From: DATARR01 sp044868005
Lineage (GTDB): Bacteria > Acidobacteriota > Thermoanaerobaculia > Multivoradales > UBA5704
Direction: 5' to 3'
DNA length: 64,000 bases
Assembly (NCBI GenBank): GCA_044868005.1
Contig: JBIOVX010000188.1
Coordinates: 62,001-126,000 of the forward strand
The notes below the pieces were generated by a model. It saw nothing but the letters and a program-made list of their open reading frames with translations. It did not search any database and was not told where the DNA came from. Shown here piece after piece: positions 17,722 through 26,347 of this stretch. The translations under genes and the position numbers were made by a program. Every line of letters begins with the position of its first letter. Within the stretch, counting starts at the first letter, position 1.

Positions 17722-20700
17722 CTCTCAGGCCCCGGCAGCGCCTCGCAGGTCTTCCGGTAGGGCTTGTCGGCGCTGACGTAGTCTCGCCATTCTTCGCAGG
17801 TCAGGTTCCGATTGGCCGTACGGCAGGCATCGGCCATGAATTCATCCAGCTCCAAGCCCCACAGGATGACGGTCCCATCTTCGCTCGCCGAGGCCAACTG
17901 CTTCCCGCCCGGGCTGAAGGCGACGTCATAGACCGCCTCCTGAGGCGCGTCCAGCCTTGCCAGGGGCGAGCGGCCGTCCACGCTCCACAGGATCACGGTG
18001 TGGTCCCCGCTCGCCGAGGCCAGCCACTGCCCGTCCGGGCTGAACGCAACGCCGTAGACCGCCCCCTTGTGCACGTTCAACGTCGCCAGGGACTGGCGGC
18101 CGTCCACGTCCCACAGGATCACGGTATGGTCCTCGCTCGCCGAGGCCAGACGCTTGCCGTCCGGGCTGAAGGCGATGCTCCAGACGAGGCCCGTGTGCCA
18201 CTCCGGCAAGGCCAGGGGCTTGCGGCTGGCCACGTCCCACAGAATCACCGTGTCCCCGCTCGCCGCGGCCAGGAGCTTCCCGTCCGGGCTGAACGCGACG
18301 CTCCGGACCTCGGCCTCGTGCTTCAGCGTGGCCAGGGGCTTGCCGCTGTCCACGTCCCACAGGATCACCGTCTGGTCCTCACTCGCCGAGGCCAGACGCT
18401 TGCCGTCCGGGCTGAACGCAACGCTCCAGACCGCACCCTTGTGCCCCTCCAGCCTGGCCAGCGGCCGGCGGCTTTCCACGTCCCACAGGATCACGGTGTG
18501 GTCCTCACCCCCCGAGGCCAGCCGCTTGCCGTCCGGGCTGAAGGCGACGAAGGTGACAGTGCCCGTGTGCCCCGCGAGCGTAGCTCGCGCCTTGCGGCTG
18601 GCCACGTCCCACAGGATCACCGTCTCGTCCTCGCCCGCCGAGGCCAGCCGCTTGCCGTCCGGGCTGAAGGCGACGCTCCACACGCCGCCCGCTTGGCGTC
18701 CCAGTGTGGCCAACGCATAGCGGCTGTCCAGGTTCCACAGGATCGCCGTCTTGTCATCGCTCGCCGAGGCCAGCCGCTTGCCGTCCGGGCTGAAGGCAAC
18801 GTCGTGGATCCCGGCTTTGTGCCCCATCAGCGTGGCCAGGAGCTTGCGGCTGTCCACGTCCCAGAGAACCAGGGTCTCGTCCTCGCTCCCCGAGGCCAGG
18901 AGCTTCCCGTCCGGGCTGAACGCAACACTCCAGACCGCACCCTTGTGCCCCTCCAGCCTGGCCAGCGGCCGTCGGCTTTCCACGTCCCACAGGATCACCG
19001 TCTCTCCCTCGCTCGCCGAAGCCAGCCGCTTGCCGTCCGGGCTGAAGGCGACGCTGTTGGCGGCGCCCGTGTTCCCCGCGAGCGTAGCGCGCGCCTTGCG
19101 GCTGTCCACGTCCCACAGGATCACGGTCCCGTCCGCGCTCGCCGAGGCCAGACGCTTGCCGTCCGGGCTGAACGCAACGCCCCGGACCTCGCCCTGGTGC
19201 CCCTCCAGCATCGCCACGCGCTCGCCGCTGTCCACGTCCCACAGGATCACCGTCCTGTCCTCGCTCGCCGAGGCCAGCCGCTTGCCGTCCGGGCTGAAAG
19301 CGACGTGCCAGACCGCGTCCTGGTGCCCCGCCAGCGTCGCCACGCGCTCGCCGCTGTCCACGTCCCACAGGATCACCGTCTTGTCCGCACTCGCCGAGGC
19401 CAGCCGCTTGCCGTCCGGGCTGAAGGCAACGCTCCGGACCGCGTCCTGGTGCCCCGCCAGGGTGGCCAGCGGCTTGCGGCCGTCCACGTCCCACAGCATC
19501 ACGGTCTTGTCCTCGCTCGCCGAGGCCAGACGCTTGCCGTCGGGGCTGAAGACGACGCCGAGGGCCTTCTTCCGGTGACCCGGCAGAAACGCGGCCAGAC
19601 GCGGGTGGCTCACGAAGCGCCGCAGCAGCCCGGCCGACACATCCATTGCCGGAGCCACCCCGACCGCCGCCAGGTTGACCAGAAGGGAGGTGTCGTAGTG
19701 GGGCTCCTGAAGCTGATCGGCGTTCGCCATCAGCCGCGTGCTTTCCGCCTGGTGCAGCAGCTCGTCGGCCTCCTTCTCCCACCGGGTGGCTTTCCACGCG
19801 AACCACCCGGCGACCCCGATGAGAACGACCACGACGAACGCTCCGGCCAGCACGAACGCCGCATTGCGACGGTTGCGCCGCTGCTGCGCGAGGGCCGCCC
19901 GTTCCCGGGCCTTGGCCGCCTCCTCCGCCTCGCGGGCGCGGCGGCTGTCGCGGCTGTCCTTGACCACGCGGGCCAGCACGTCGTGGGTCAGCTCGAGCCG
20001 GCGCAGGCTCTGCCGCTCGTCCACGCGCAGCAGGCGCCGCCGGATCAACGCGTCGAGTGCCTCGGTGGTGACGCCGGGCAGATCCAGCGCGTCCTCCAGG
20101 ACGTGGCTGTCGCGGTAGCCGCGGTCGGTGATCAGCTCGTCTTCGACGAACGACCGCACGCGGGGATCGAGGCCGGCCATGCCGCGCTCGTAGAAGCTGG
20201 TGAGAATCTCGCGGTCGGCGCCCTCCAGCAGCTCGGGCGTGATGCGCTCGAGAGGCGGCGCCGCCTGCTGGCGCTTGTGGTTCAGCTCGCTGCACACCAC
20301 GCTGAGCAGCGCCGGGTCGATCTCGATCTTGGGAAAGTCCGCCGGATCGACGGGAGGGCTGGGCTCGTTCTTCCAGGTCAGCCGGATGATCCGCCGCGCC
20401 ACGTCGTCGTCGACCAGATGCCCGCCCGCGCAGGTGATCACCTCGTAGGCCTGGGCGCCGCTCATCGCCGGCAGGCGGAAGCGGTTGTACATGAGGGAGG
20501 GCATGCGCTCCTTGAGCCCTTCCATCTCGGCCAGGAAATCCTCGCGGAAGCTCAGCACCAGCTTGACCGCCGCGCGTTTGAAATCGAAGCGCCTCGCCGC
20601 CGTGGGATCGGCCTCCAGCGCCTGCCTCACCGCCTCCGGCGGCCGGTTCTCCACCAGGTCGCCCAGCTCGGCCAGGAAGGCGGCCGAGCGGGCCTGGGAG

Positions 20701-21182
20701 GCTTCGCTCTCCTCGCCGAGCGTGAAGATCTCCTCGAACTGATCCAGCACGATCACCGGAGTCACCGGACGGTTGAGCGCGCTCCAGAATTCCGCGTCGC
20801 GCCGGTGGAAGAACGACCACAGGCTTTCGCCTCCGGCCGGCTGGGAAGCCTGGACCCGGTCGGCCTCGCAGGCCGTCCGCAGCGCGCCGAAGATCTGCTC
20901 GCGCAGCGCCGGCACGCCATCGGAATGGTCGAGGCGCAGGTAGACCGGCAGGGAATCCTCCTCGCGCAGCAGCGGGAACAGCCCGGCCTTCAGCAGCGAT
21001 GACTTGCCCAGCCCGGAACGCCCGAACAGCACCGTGAGCAGCTCGCGGCGGACCAGCCGCACCAGCTCGTCCGACTCCGCCGCCCGGCCGTGGAAATAAT
21101 CGCGGTCGGTCTCGTCGAAGGAATCGAGCCCGGGCCACGGATTGTCGCGGCTCAGGGCCAGGTGCTGCGGCTCCGCCATCAT
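17712..21182 (-). CDS. STAND ATPase with transmembrane segment and 14 WD40 repeats
   Basis: About 1,156 residues. ATG 21182 overlaps the preceding stop (ATGA), so it is translationally coupled; open frame further upstream is ignored. The N-terminal nSTAND module starts NPWPGLDSFDETDRDYFHGR, with Walker A FGRSGLGKSS (about 50) and Walker B VIVLDQFEEIFTL, then winged-helix-like sequence to about 440. One predicted TM helix (AAFVLAGAFVVVVLIGVAGW) follows, then fourteen WD40 repeats of about 42 residues (FSPDGKRLASASEDxTVILWD), enough for two seven-blade propellers. A Cys-rich tail (CRTANRNLTCEEWRDYV) closes it. The repeats are also near-identical at DNA level. STAND proteins with sensor repeats act as ligand-triggered switches; here the partner effector is the SIR2-TIR protein encoded just upstream. 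Not recognised as a named defence system. Confidence 0.9.
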   Translation of the reverse strand: MMAEPQHLALSRDNPWPGLDSFDETDRDYFHGRAAESDELVRLVRRELLTVLFGRSGLGKSSLLKAGLFPLLREEDSLPVYLRLDHSDGVPALREQIFGALRTACEADRVQASQPAGGESLWSFFHRRDAEFWSALNRPVTPVIVLDQFEEIFTLGEESEASQARSAAFLAELGDLVENRPPEAVRQALEADPTAARRFDFKRAAVKLVLSFREDFLAEMEGLKERMPSLMYNRFRLPAMSGAQAYEVITCAGGHLVDDDVARRIIRLTWKNEPSPPVDPADFPKIEIDPALLSVVCSELNHKRQQAAPPLERITPELLEGADREILTSFYERGMAGLDPRVRSFVEDELITDRGYRDSHVLEDALDLPGVTTEALDALIRRRLLRVDERQSLRRLELTHDVLARVVKDSRDSRRAREAEEAAKARERAALAQQRRNRRNAAFVLAGAFVVVVLIGVAGWFAWKATRWEKEADELLHQAESTRLMANADQLQEPHYDTSLLVNLAAVGVAPAMDVSAGLLRRFVSHPRLAAFLPGHRKKALGVVFSPDGKRLASASEDKTVMLWDVDGRKPLATLAGHQDAVRSVAFSPDGKRLASASADKTVILWDVDSGERVATLAGHQDAVWHVAFSPDGKRLASASEDRTVILWDVDSGERVAMLEGHQGEVRGVAFSPDGKRLASASADGTVILWDVDSRKARATLAGNTGAANSVAFSPDGKRLASASEGETVILWDVESRRPLARLEGHKGAVWSVAFSPDGKLLASGSEDETLVLWDVDSRKLLATLMGHKAGIHDVAFSPDGKRLASASDDKTAILWNLDSRYALATLGRQAGGVWSVAFSPDGKRLASAGEDETVILWDVASRKARATLAGHTGTVTFVAFSPDGKRLASGGEDHTVILWDVESRRPLARLEGHKGAVWSVAFSPDGKRLASASEDQTVILWDVDSGKPLATLKHEAEVRSVAFSPDGKLLAAASGDTVILWDVASRKPLALPEWHTGLVWSIAFSPDGKRLASASEDHTVILWDVDGRQSLATLNVHKGAVYGVAFSPDGQWLASASGDHTVILWSVDGRSPLARLDAPQEAVYDVAFSPGGKQLASASEDGTVILWGLELDEFMADACRTANRNLTCEEWRDYVSADKPYRKTCEALPGPERCE

Positions 21183-22534
21183 GCCGCCCGCTGCCGGCGG
21201 TAGAAGTCGCGCACGAGCTCTACCAGTAACTGGGCGACGTCGGGCGGGACGTTCCCATCCGGCAGGTTCTTGCCTTGCGCTCGCTTGAAGGAATCGGGCA
21301 GCGGAGCACGATCGATGCGCGTGTCGTCGATGGTCACGGGAACGAGGAAGGCCTCGTCCGGCGCCATCCCGCGAGCGAAGTCGTCGGCGTCGTTCCACTC
21401 CCGCCAGAAGTATCGGCGCCGGTTTTCCTCGCTGAGAGACTGGCGCGAGATCACCGGCACGAACAGCGAGCAGCGCTCGATGCCGCGCCGGATGCTGCGC
21501 GCCCAGTCATCTCCGATCTGCAGGGCTTCCTTGTCGAACCAAACCTCCAGACCGGCCGCGCGCAGGCCCGCGGCCAATCGGCTGGCGGGTGCGAGGTCCT
21601 CGCTCGCGTAGCTGACGAAGATCGCCCCGTTGGGGACGCTCCTGCCGCCCGTGCCCGCCTCGCGTGCCTCGGGTTCCGCGCTCGGGGCCGCCGCCGGATG
21701 GGCCGCCTGCCAGCGCGTTGTCAGCTCGGTCACGAACTGCGCCGCGGTCAACGGCACTACGCGGGCGTCGGAGCTGAAGCTTTCGAGGAACACCGCCAGC
21801 TCGGCGTCCTGCGCGATCTGGCTGCCCACCATCAGATCCCAGCGCCGGCGCTTCTGCGACAGCTCGAGGTTCCTCGCGGTGCGCAGGAAAAAACGCGCGA
21901 GCCAGTTCCTGAAATTGCAACCGAGGATGAGCAGATGGTTGCCGCGCAACTCGTCGAACAGCGTCTTGGGCTGCCGCTGCTTGTCCTGCATGGCGTGCAG
22001 GAACTCGAGCAGGTCCTCGTCGCAGATGGCGTAGTCCGGGGAAGCCGACGCCCGCCCCAGGAGATGGAACACCACGGGCTGCCGGAGCTCGGACTTGGGA
22101 CAGACGAGGTCGCGGACGGTGTTCGGCGAATAGGAGATCTGCTGTGCGCCGCCGAGAGAGTCGGCGAGCAAGGAGTCGAAGGTGAGCGTGACGAACAGGT
22201 CGAAACCGGGGATGCCGGCGAGCGCCCGCAGCGGCTCCGGCGGCGTCAGCGCGGCGTTGCGCAGCATCCTGTGGATCTGGGCGTAGAGCTCCTCCCGCTC
22301 GCCTCGCTGGCGCAGGTGCATCGAAACGACGTCGTTGAGGTCGAAGCCCTCGGCAAGGTCGGCGACGGGCAGCCCGAGATCGGCCGCCAGCCGCCGCGCC
22401 AGCCAGCGATAGAGAGGCACATCCGCGTCGCCTTCCCGCACCGTGACGAGCTCCGAACCGACGACGGGAACGACGGTGCGGTCCTGGATGTAATCCAGGA
22501 GATTGTTCCAGAAGCTCTCCTGCAAGTCGGCCAT
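21179..22534 (-). CDS. SIR2-like plus TIR two-domain protein, putative NAD-consuming effector
   Basis: 451 residues from ATG 22534. Residues about 1-290 are a SIR2_2-like domain (DRTVVPVVGSELVTV at the nucleotide loop, VVFHLLGR as the His motif, HLLILGCNFRNWLARFF). In the sirtuin TxNxD-type loop this protein reads VTLTFDSLL, so the usual Asn is absent. Residues about 310-435 are a TIR domain (GAIFVSYASEDLAPA, GLEVWFDKEAL, RYFWREWN with candidate catalytic Glu379). SIR2 and TIR domains in phage-defence systems hydrolyse NAD+; here the TIR part has the better-preserved active site. The gene overlaps the WD40-STAND gene by 4 nt. Confidence 0.88.
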   Translation of the reverse strand: MADLQESFWNNLLDYIQDRTVVPVVGSELVTVREGDADVPLYRWLARRLAADLGLPVADLAEGFDLNDVVSMHLRQRGEREELYAQIHRMLRNAALTPPEPLRALAGIPGFDLFVTLTFDSLLADSLGGAQQISYSPNTVRDLVCPKSELRQPVVFHLLGRASASPDYAICDEDLLEFLHAMQDKQRQPKTLFDELRGNHLLILGCNFRNWLARFFLRTARNLELSQKRRRWDLMVGSQIAQDAELAVFLESFSSDARVVPLTAAQFVTELTTRWQAAHPAAAPSAEPEAREAGTGGRSVPNGAIFVSYASEDLAPASRLAAGLRAAGLEVWFDKEALQIGDDWARSIRRGIERCSLFVPVISRQSLSEENRRRYFWREWNDADDFARGMAPDEAFLVPVTIDDTRIDRAPLPDSFKRAQGKNLPDGNVPPDVAQLLVELVRDFYRRQRAA

Positions 22535-22578
22535 GAACCGCGCACTCCTTGGAAGTCTCTGCTGGCGTGGCTGGCCTC

Positions 22579-22622
22579 ATTATAGTCGGCGCCGGGTGGT
22601 CAGCCACGCGAGTGTGTATAAT
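22579..22622. promoter_or_regulatory. Divergent promoter region between SIR2-TIR and vapB
   Basis: TATAAT on the plus strand at 22617-22622, 8 nt before the vapB ATG, implies a very short leader. On the minus strand TATAAT at 22584-22579 lies 44 nt upstream of the SIR2-TIR start. Neither has an obvious -35 box. Confidence 0.5.
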
Positions 22623-22630
22623 GTGTAATT

Positions 22631-22876
22631 ATGGCCTCTTCCCTCAAGCGTGTGAATCTGATGCTCGATGAGGGTCTCGTGGAGCGTCTCCGACGGGAGG
22701 CGCGGGAACATCACATGAGCATGTCGGAGATGGCGCGGGCCCTCTTGGAGCGGGAGCTCAGCCGCACCCGTGAGCCAGCCGAAACCCTCGAGCGCCTCCG
22801 GCGCCTGCGTGACTCGTTCGGACCGATGCCGGACAGCACCAAGATCGTCCGCAAGGACCGCGACCGGGGATGGTAA
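22631..22876 (+). CDS. vapB: Ribbon-helix-helix antitoxin (VapB-like)
   Basis: 81 residues. SLKRVNLMLDEGLVERLRRE is the beta strand and first helix of a ribbon-helix-helix fold, followed by HHMSMSEMARALLERELSR. The C-terminal tail is the presumed toxin-binding segment. The stop overlaps the start of the PIN toxin gene by 7 nt, the normal arrangement for VapBC. The pair probably autoregulates from the TATAAT just upstream. Confidence 0.85.
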   Translation: MASSLKRVNLMLDEGLVERLRREAREHHMSMSEMARALLERELSRTREPAETLERLRRLRDSFGPMPDSTKIVRKDRDRGW

Positions 22877-23283
22877 TCCGGGTACTGGATACCAGCGTCG
22901 TGGTGAAGTGGTTCTTCAACGAGGAAGGAACCGATCGGGCAGAAGCACTTCTATCGGAGCTCCTGGAAGGGAGCGCCCGAATTCAGGTCCCGTCCTCGCT
23001 GTTCTACGAGCTCGCCAACGTCATCTGGAGTCGACGGACCGAAGGCGTTAGTGAGCAGCAGGCCCGAATGATATGGGCCGAGCTTGTGTCCTTTCCCCTT
23101 TGGATCACCGATTGGTCCGAGATCCTGCCTGAGGCGCTGACCTTTGCAATCCAGCATGAAGTGACGGTGTACGACGCCGTGTTCGTCGTCCTCGCGAAGC
23201 AGCTCGGTGGCGATCTCGTCACCGCCGATAGGGTGCTCTGGGACAAGGTCGCCGGCGATTGTTCTTGGGTGAAAAGGCTGTGA
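22870..23283 (+). CDS. vapC: PIN-domain ribonuclease toxin (VapC-like)
   Basis: 137 residues with the full PIN acidic set: Asp7 (RVLDTSVVVKW), Glu47 (SSLFYELANV), Asp102 (TVYDAVFVVLA) and Asp120 (LVTADRVL). VapC toxins cut RNA, commonly tRNA or rRNA, when released from VapB. The stop codon ends about 9 nt before the truncated SIR2 copy on the other strand, so the cassette sits exactly at a duplication breakpoint. Confidence 0.9.
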   Translation: MVIRVLDTSVVVKWFFNEEGTDRAEALLSELLEGSARIQVPSSLFYELANVIWSRRTEGVSEQQARMIWAELVSFPLWITDWSEILPEALTFAIQHEVTVYDAVFVVLAKQLGGDLVTADRVLWDKVAGDCSWVKRL

Positions 23284-23292
23284 AGCGGTGGC

Positions 23293-23619
23293 GGGGATGC
23301 CGGCGAGCGCTCGCAGCGACTCATTCGGCGTCAGCGCGGCGTTGCGCAGCATCCTGTGGATCTGGGCGTAGAGCTCCTCCCGCTCGCCTCGCTGGCGCAG
23401 GTGCAGCGAAACGACGTCGTTGAGGTCGAAACCCTCGGCAAGCTCGGCGGCGGGCAGCCCGAGATCGGCCGCCAGCCGCTGCGCCAGCCAGCGGTAAAGG
23501 GGCACGTCGCGGTCGCTCTCGCGAATCGTGACGAGCTCCGAACCGACAATGGGAACGACGGTGCGATCCTGGATGTAATCCAGGAGATTGTTCCAGAAGC
23601 TCTCCTGCAAGTCGGCCAT
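23293..23619 (-). pseudogene. Truncated duplicate of the SIR2-TIR gene (first 109 codons)
   Basis: From ATG 23619 the translation matches residues 1-109 of the SIR2-TIR protein at 22534, with 10 differences (for example V24I, A37R, R48Q). Similarity stops abruptly after GIP at 23293, next to the vapC stop. The frame then runs on through antisense vapC to 22951, which is unlikely to be meaningful. It lies 39 nt downstream of the membrane STAND gene, so an intact SIR2 gene probably once followed that gene. Confidence 0.85.
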
Positions 23620-23658
23620 GTCGAAGATCGGCGCGTGCGAGAACTCCTGCGCGCTGCC

Positions 23659-26334
23659 TCATGACTCCTGCTTGCTCCCAGGTATCAATAAGATTATCAG
23701 CTCGATTTTTCTAGACCCTCCGGAAACTGTCACATGACGAAGCCCTACCAAGGAGCCATCCGGTTTGAAAACCTGAGCCTTGATCTCGACAGATTGTTCT
23801 GCGCTAACAAAAAGTAAGCGGATCTCACCCGTGATATCCTCACCGCCTACAGGAGTTTTAACGCCTGATCGGAGCTGAGCCTCGGAAAAAGTCGTCTCCC
23901 TCCCCGAGCTATTTCTCAGATTGGCCGCTGCTAAGACCCTGGATGATGGATCGGTTAGTTCGAGGCTGAGCATTGAACCCTCTGGTGCCTTGTTCCAGAC
24001 CCAGATCCTCTCTCTTGCCCGGGCATCCGGTTCCGGTCTTCCCTTCTGCTGGTCGCCACTGGGTGTGCGCTCGCTCAAGATTGCGGGACTCTCCAGCGCA
24101 TCCGGAGCAAACCAGATCTCGTATTGCTTTCTCGGGACTCTCTGCTCGAATCCTTTGATCAGTTGTGGCTTGATGGGGGCTCCCGCGACGAGATACTCGT
24201 TCAGGAGCTTGGCAATCCCCTGAGCTTCCGACTCGTCTTCCCTCCGGAAATAGCGTACGTCGGAACGGGTTGCACCGCTCACCTTCTGGATCCCCGGAAC
24301 CTTGATGCCGTTTTGCCGCAGCAGCCGCGCGATCTCTTCTGCTCGGGGCCGCTGCTCCTCGTTGCTGATGTGCAGATAGATGGTTATCGGCTGGTTGGGG
24401 AGTCGTTGGTTCTTGGACACCACCTGCTTGACAAACAGATCGTCGTACTTCTTCTGGAGCTCGGCAAGCTGTTCCGCGTTCTTTTTCAGCGATTTTGTCT
24501 CCTCACTCAGCTTTCTCGTCTCTTCACGCAGCTCCTTCGCTCTGCGATCCAAGTCTTCTGCCTTTTTCCGGTAGTGGAAGGCCGCCCCCGCAGTCACAAC
24601 CGCGGCCACGAGGACAAAGATCAATGCGGCATACGTGCGGCGCAGCAGTTTTCGCTTGGCTTCGACCAGCGCCATCGCCTGTTCGGTCTCACGCCGCAGG
24701 GCATCTTCTCTCTCCCGCTGCATTCGTTCGACGGCCTTGGCGCTGGTCTGGACGAATTCTTCCTCTACAGCCGACAGGTTGGAATGGCTCTTCGCCTCCT
24801 CCAGTTGCCAGCCAGTCAGTAGACCCTCGTCGGTAGGCTTCCCGCTTTCCGCCCATCGCCGCGCCGCCTGGCTGAGGGAGAGCCGCTGCCGCCGCTCGAT
24901 GCGTTTTTCGTCGATCCATCCCACGAAGCGTGGCCAGTTGCGCACCAGCGACTCGTGCTTGACCTCGACGACCGCGTCGGTCGCGGTGGCGCCCGCCGTT
25001 ATGCGGACATAATCGTTCTCGGCCAGCAATTTGATGACTTCCTCGGTGTTCGCCTTGCCCGCCTGGAGGAGACGGCTCATGGGCACCGGCTGGCGATAAG
25101 CCTCGAGTAGCTCGTCCACCCGCACCAGCTCCAGCAGCACGCGTCGGACCTCGATCTGAGTCTGCGGCGCGAGCCCGTCATAGAACTGGTCCGCGGAGGC
25201 CTTCAGCGCGTTTAAAGGGTCCCCGACCTTGTCATAGACTTCCCAGGTGATCCGGTTGCGGTCACGCTTCTCCCAGAGCAAACGCAACGTGAATTGCAGC
25301 AGCGGCAACGCCGCGGGCTGTCCCAGCACCTTCTTGACCAGGTCGTCCACGATGCCGGCCTGGAACTGGAGGTTCACCAGCGCCGCCGGCTTCTCCACCG
25401 CCGCTTTGAGCTCGTCGTAGTCCATGGGGCGCATCGAGTACCAGGCTCTATCGAGATAAGGCGAGAGCGCGCGCAGCTCGACGACGCGGCTCCTGAACTC
25501 TTCCCGCATGGTCAGGATCACGCGGTGGCCGGCCTCCAGGAGCTGAGCGAGGCTTGCTACCAGCACCTCTCTGTCCTCTACGCTGGAAAGCGTGAACACT
25601 TCCTCGAACTGATCGATGGTGATCAGGGCCGGGGGCGCTTCCGTACTCACCAGAGAGAGCACGCTCTGGGGATTCTCCCGCAGTGCCGAGGCCACAGTTG
25701 CCGGACTGGCGTCCGTCTCGCCGCGGCTGCGCAGCACCACCTCCACCAGATGTTCGAGCACGGCGTTTCCCGGAACGAAAGGTGGAACGACGCGCAGTGT
25801 TCCCTCGGCCGCGAGCGCGGGCAGCACGCCGCCCATGACGAGAGAAGACTTGCCGCTGCCCGAGGCGCCGAGAACCACGACCAGCGGAGCGTCGCGCACC
25901 TGGGCCAGCAACGCCTTCTCGTCGGACTCGCGGCCGAAGAAATAAGTCCGGTCCTCGGCTCGGAAAGCCTCCAGCCCGACATAGGGACAACGAACTTTCT
26001 TCAGGTCCGGCAATTGCTCGGCATCGAAGCGCGCAAGGCGGACGCTCCCCGCCTGCAGGCCCGCTTGCGCGAGGCTGGAAAGCCAATAATCCAACAATAC
26101 CTGACAGGAAGTACGCTCCTTTATCTCCTCCAGGTAGACGCCCGTCGCCGCGCCACGCTCCAGAAACAGCCGGATCTCAGGTTCGAGGCGCGCCAATGCG
26201 GCGGCCTCCCCCGCTGAGCTGGCGTCCTCTTCGAGCTGAGAGTCGAACGCTTCCAGGAGACGCGCGTGCGCTTCCCGGAGCTCGCTGGCGCTCTCGAAGG
26301 GGGCGACGGATTGGGCTACTGCCACATCGGACAT
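23659..26334 (-). CDS. Membrane-anchored STAND ATPase with coiled coil and LytR_C-like domain
   Basis: 891 residues. There is an N-terminal helical domain (1-110), then nSTAND beginning CPYVGLEAFRAEDRTYFFGR, with Walker A VLGASGSGKSS (about 158) and Walker B ALITIDQFEEVFTL (about 238). A winged-helix part (VEVKHESLVRNWPR near 470) precedes one TM helix (TYAALIFVLVAAVVTAGAAF, about 580). A Lys/Glu coiled coil (about 600-645) and a domain at about 645-740 (ITIYLHISNEEQRPRAEEIA...) follow; the latter resembles LytR_C and the C-terminus of the TIR-PASTA protein. The last 140 residues look beta-rich. It is co-directional with the TIR gene upstream (13-nt gap). Role proposed: sensor/switch for the TIR effector. 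Confidence 0.85.
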   Translation of the reverse strand: MSDVAVAQSVAPFESASELREAHARLLEAFDSQLEEDASSAGEAAALARLEPEIRLFLERGAATGVYLEEIKERTSCQVLLDYWLSSLAQAGLQAGSVRLARFDAEQLPDLKKVRCPYVGLEAFRAEDRTYFFGRESDEKALLAQVRDAPLVVVLGASGSGKSSLVMGGVLPALAAEGTLRVVPPFVPGNAVLEHLVEVVLRSRGETDASPATVASALRENPQSVLSLVSTEAPPALITIDQFEEVFTLSSVEDREVLVASLAQLLEAGHRVILTMREEFRSRVVELRALSPYLDRAWYSMRPMDYDELKAAVEKPAALVNLQFQAGIVDDLVKKVLGQPAALPLLQFTLRLLWEKRDRNRITWEVYDKVGDPLNALKASADQFYDGLAPQTQIEVRRVLLELVRVDELLEAYRQPVPMSRLLQAGKANTEEVIKLLAENDYVRITAGATATDAVVEVKHESLVRNWPRFVGWIDEKRIERRQRLSLSQAARRWAESGKPTDEGLLTGWQLEEAKSHSNLSAVEEEFVQTSAKAVERMQREREDALRRETEQAMALVEAKRKLLRRTYAALIFVLVAAVVTAGAAFHYRKKAEDLDRRAKELREETRKLSEETKSLKKNAEQLAELQKKYDDLFVKQVVSKNQRLPNQPITIYLHISNEEQRPRAEEIARLLRQNGIKVPGIQKVSGATRSDVRYFRREDESEAQGIAKLLNEYLVAGAPIKPQLIKGFEQRVPRKQYEIWFAPDALESPAILSERTPSGDQQKGRPEPDARARERIWVWNKAPEGSMLSLELTDPSSRVLAAANLRNSSGRETTFSEAQLRSGVKTPVGGEDITGEIRLLFVSAEQSVEIKAQVFKPDGSLVGLRHVTVSGGSRKIELIILLIPGSKQES

Positions 26335-26347
26335 AAGGTCTCCCGGC

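Noticed and set aside
22951..23292. C-terminal extension of the truncated SIR2 copy
   Set aside because: It is read antisense through vapC and shows no similarity to SIR2-TIR beyond residue 109.
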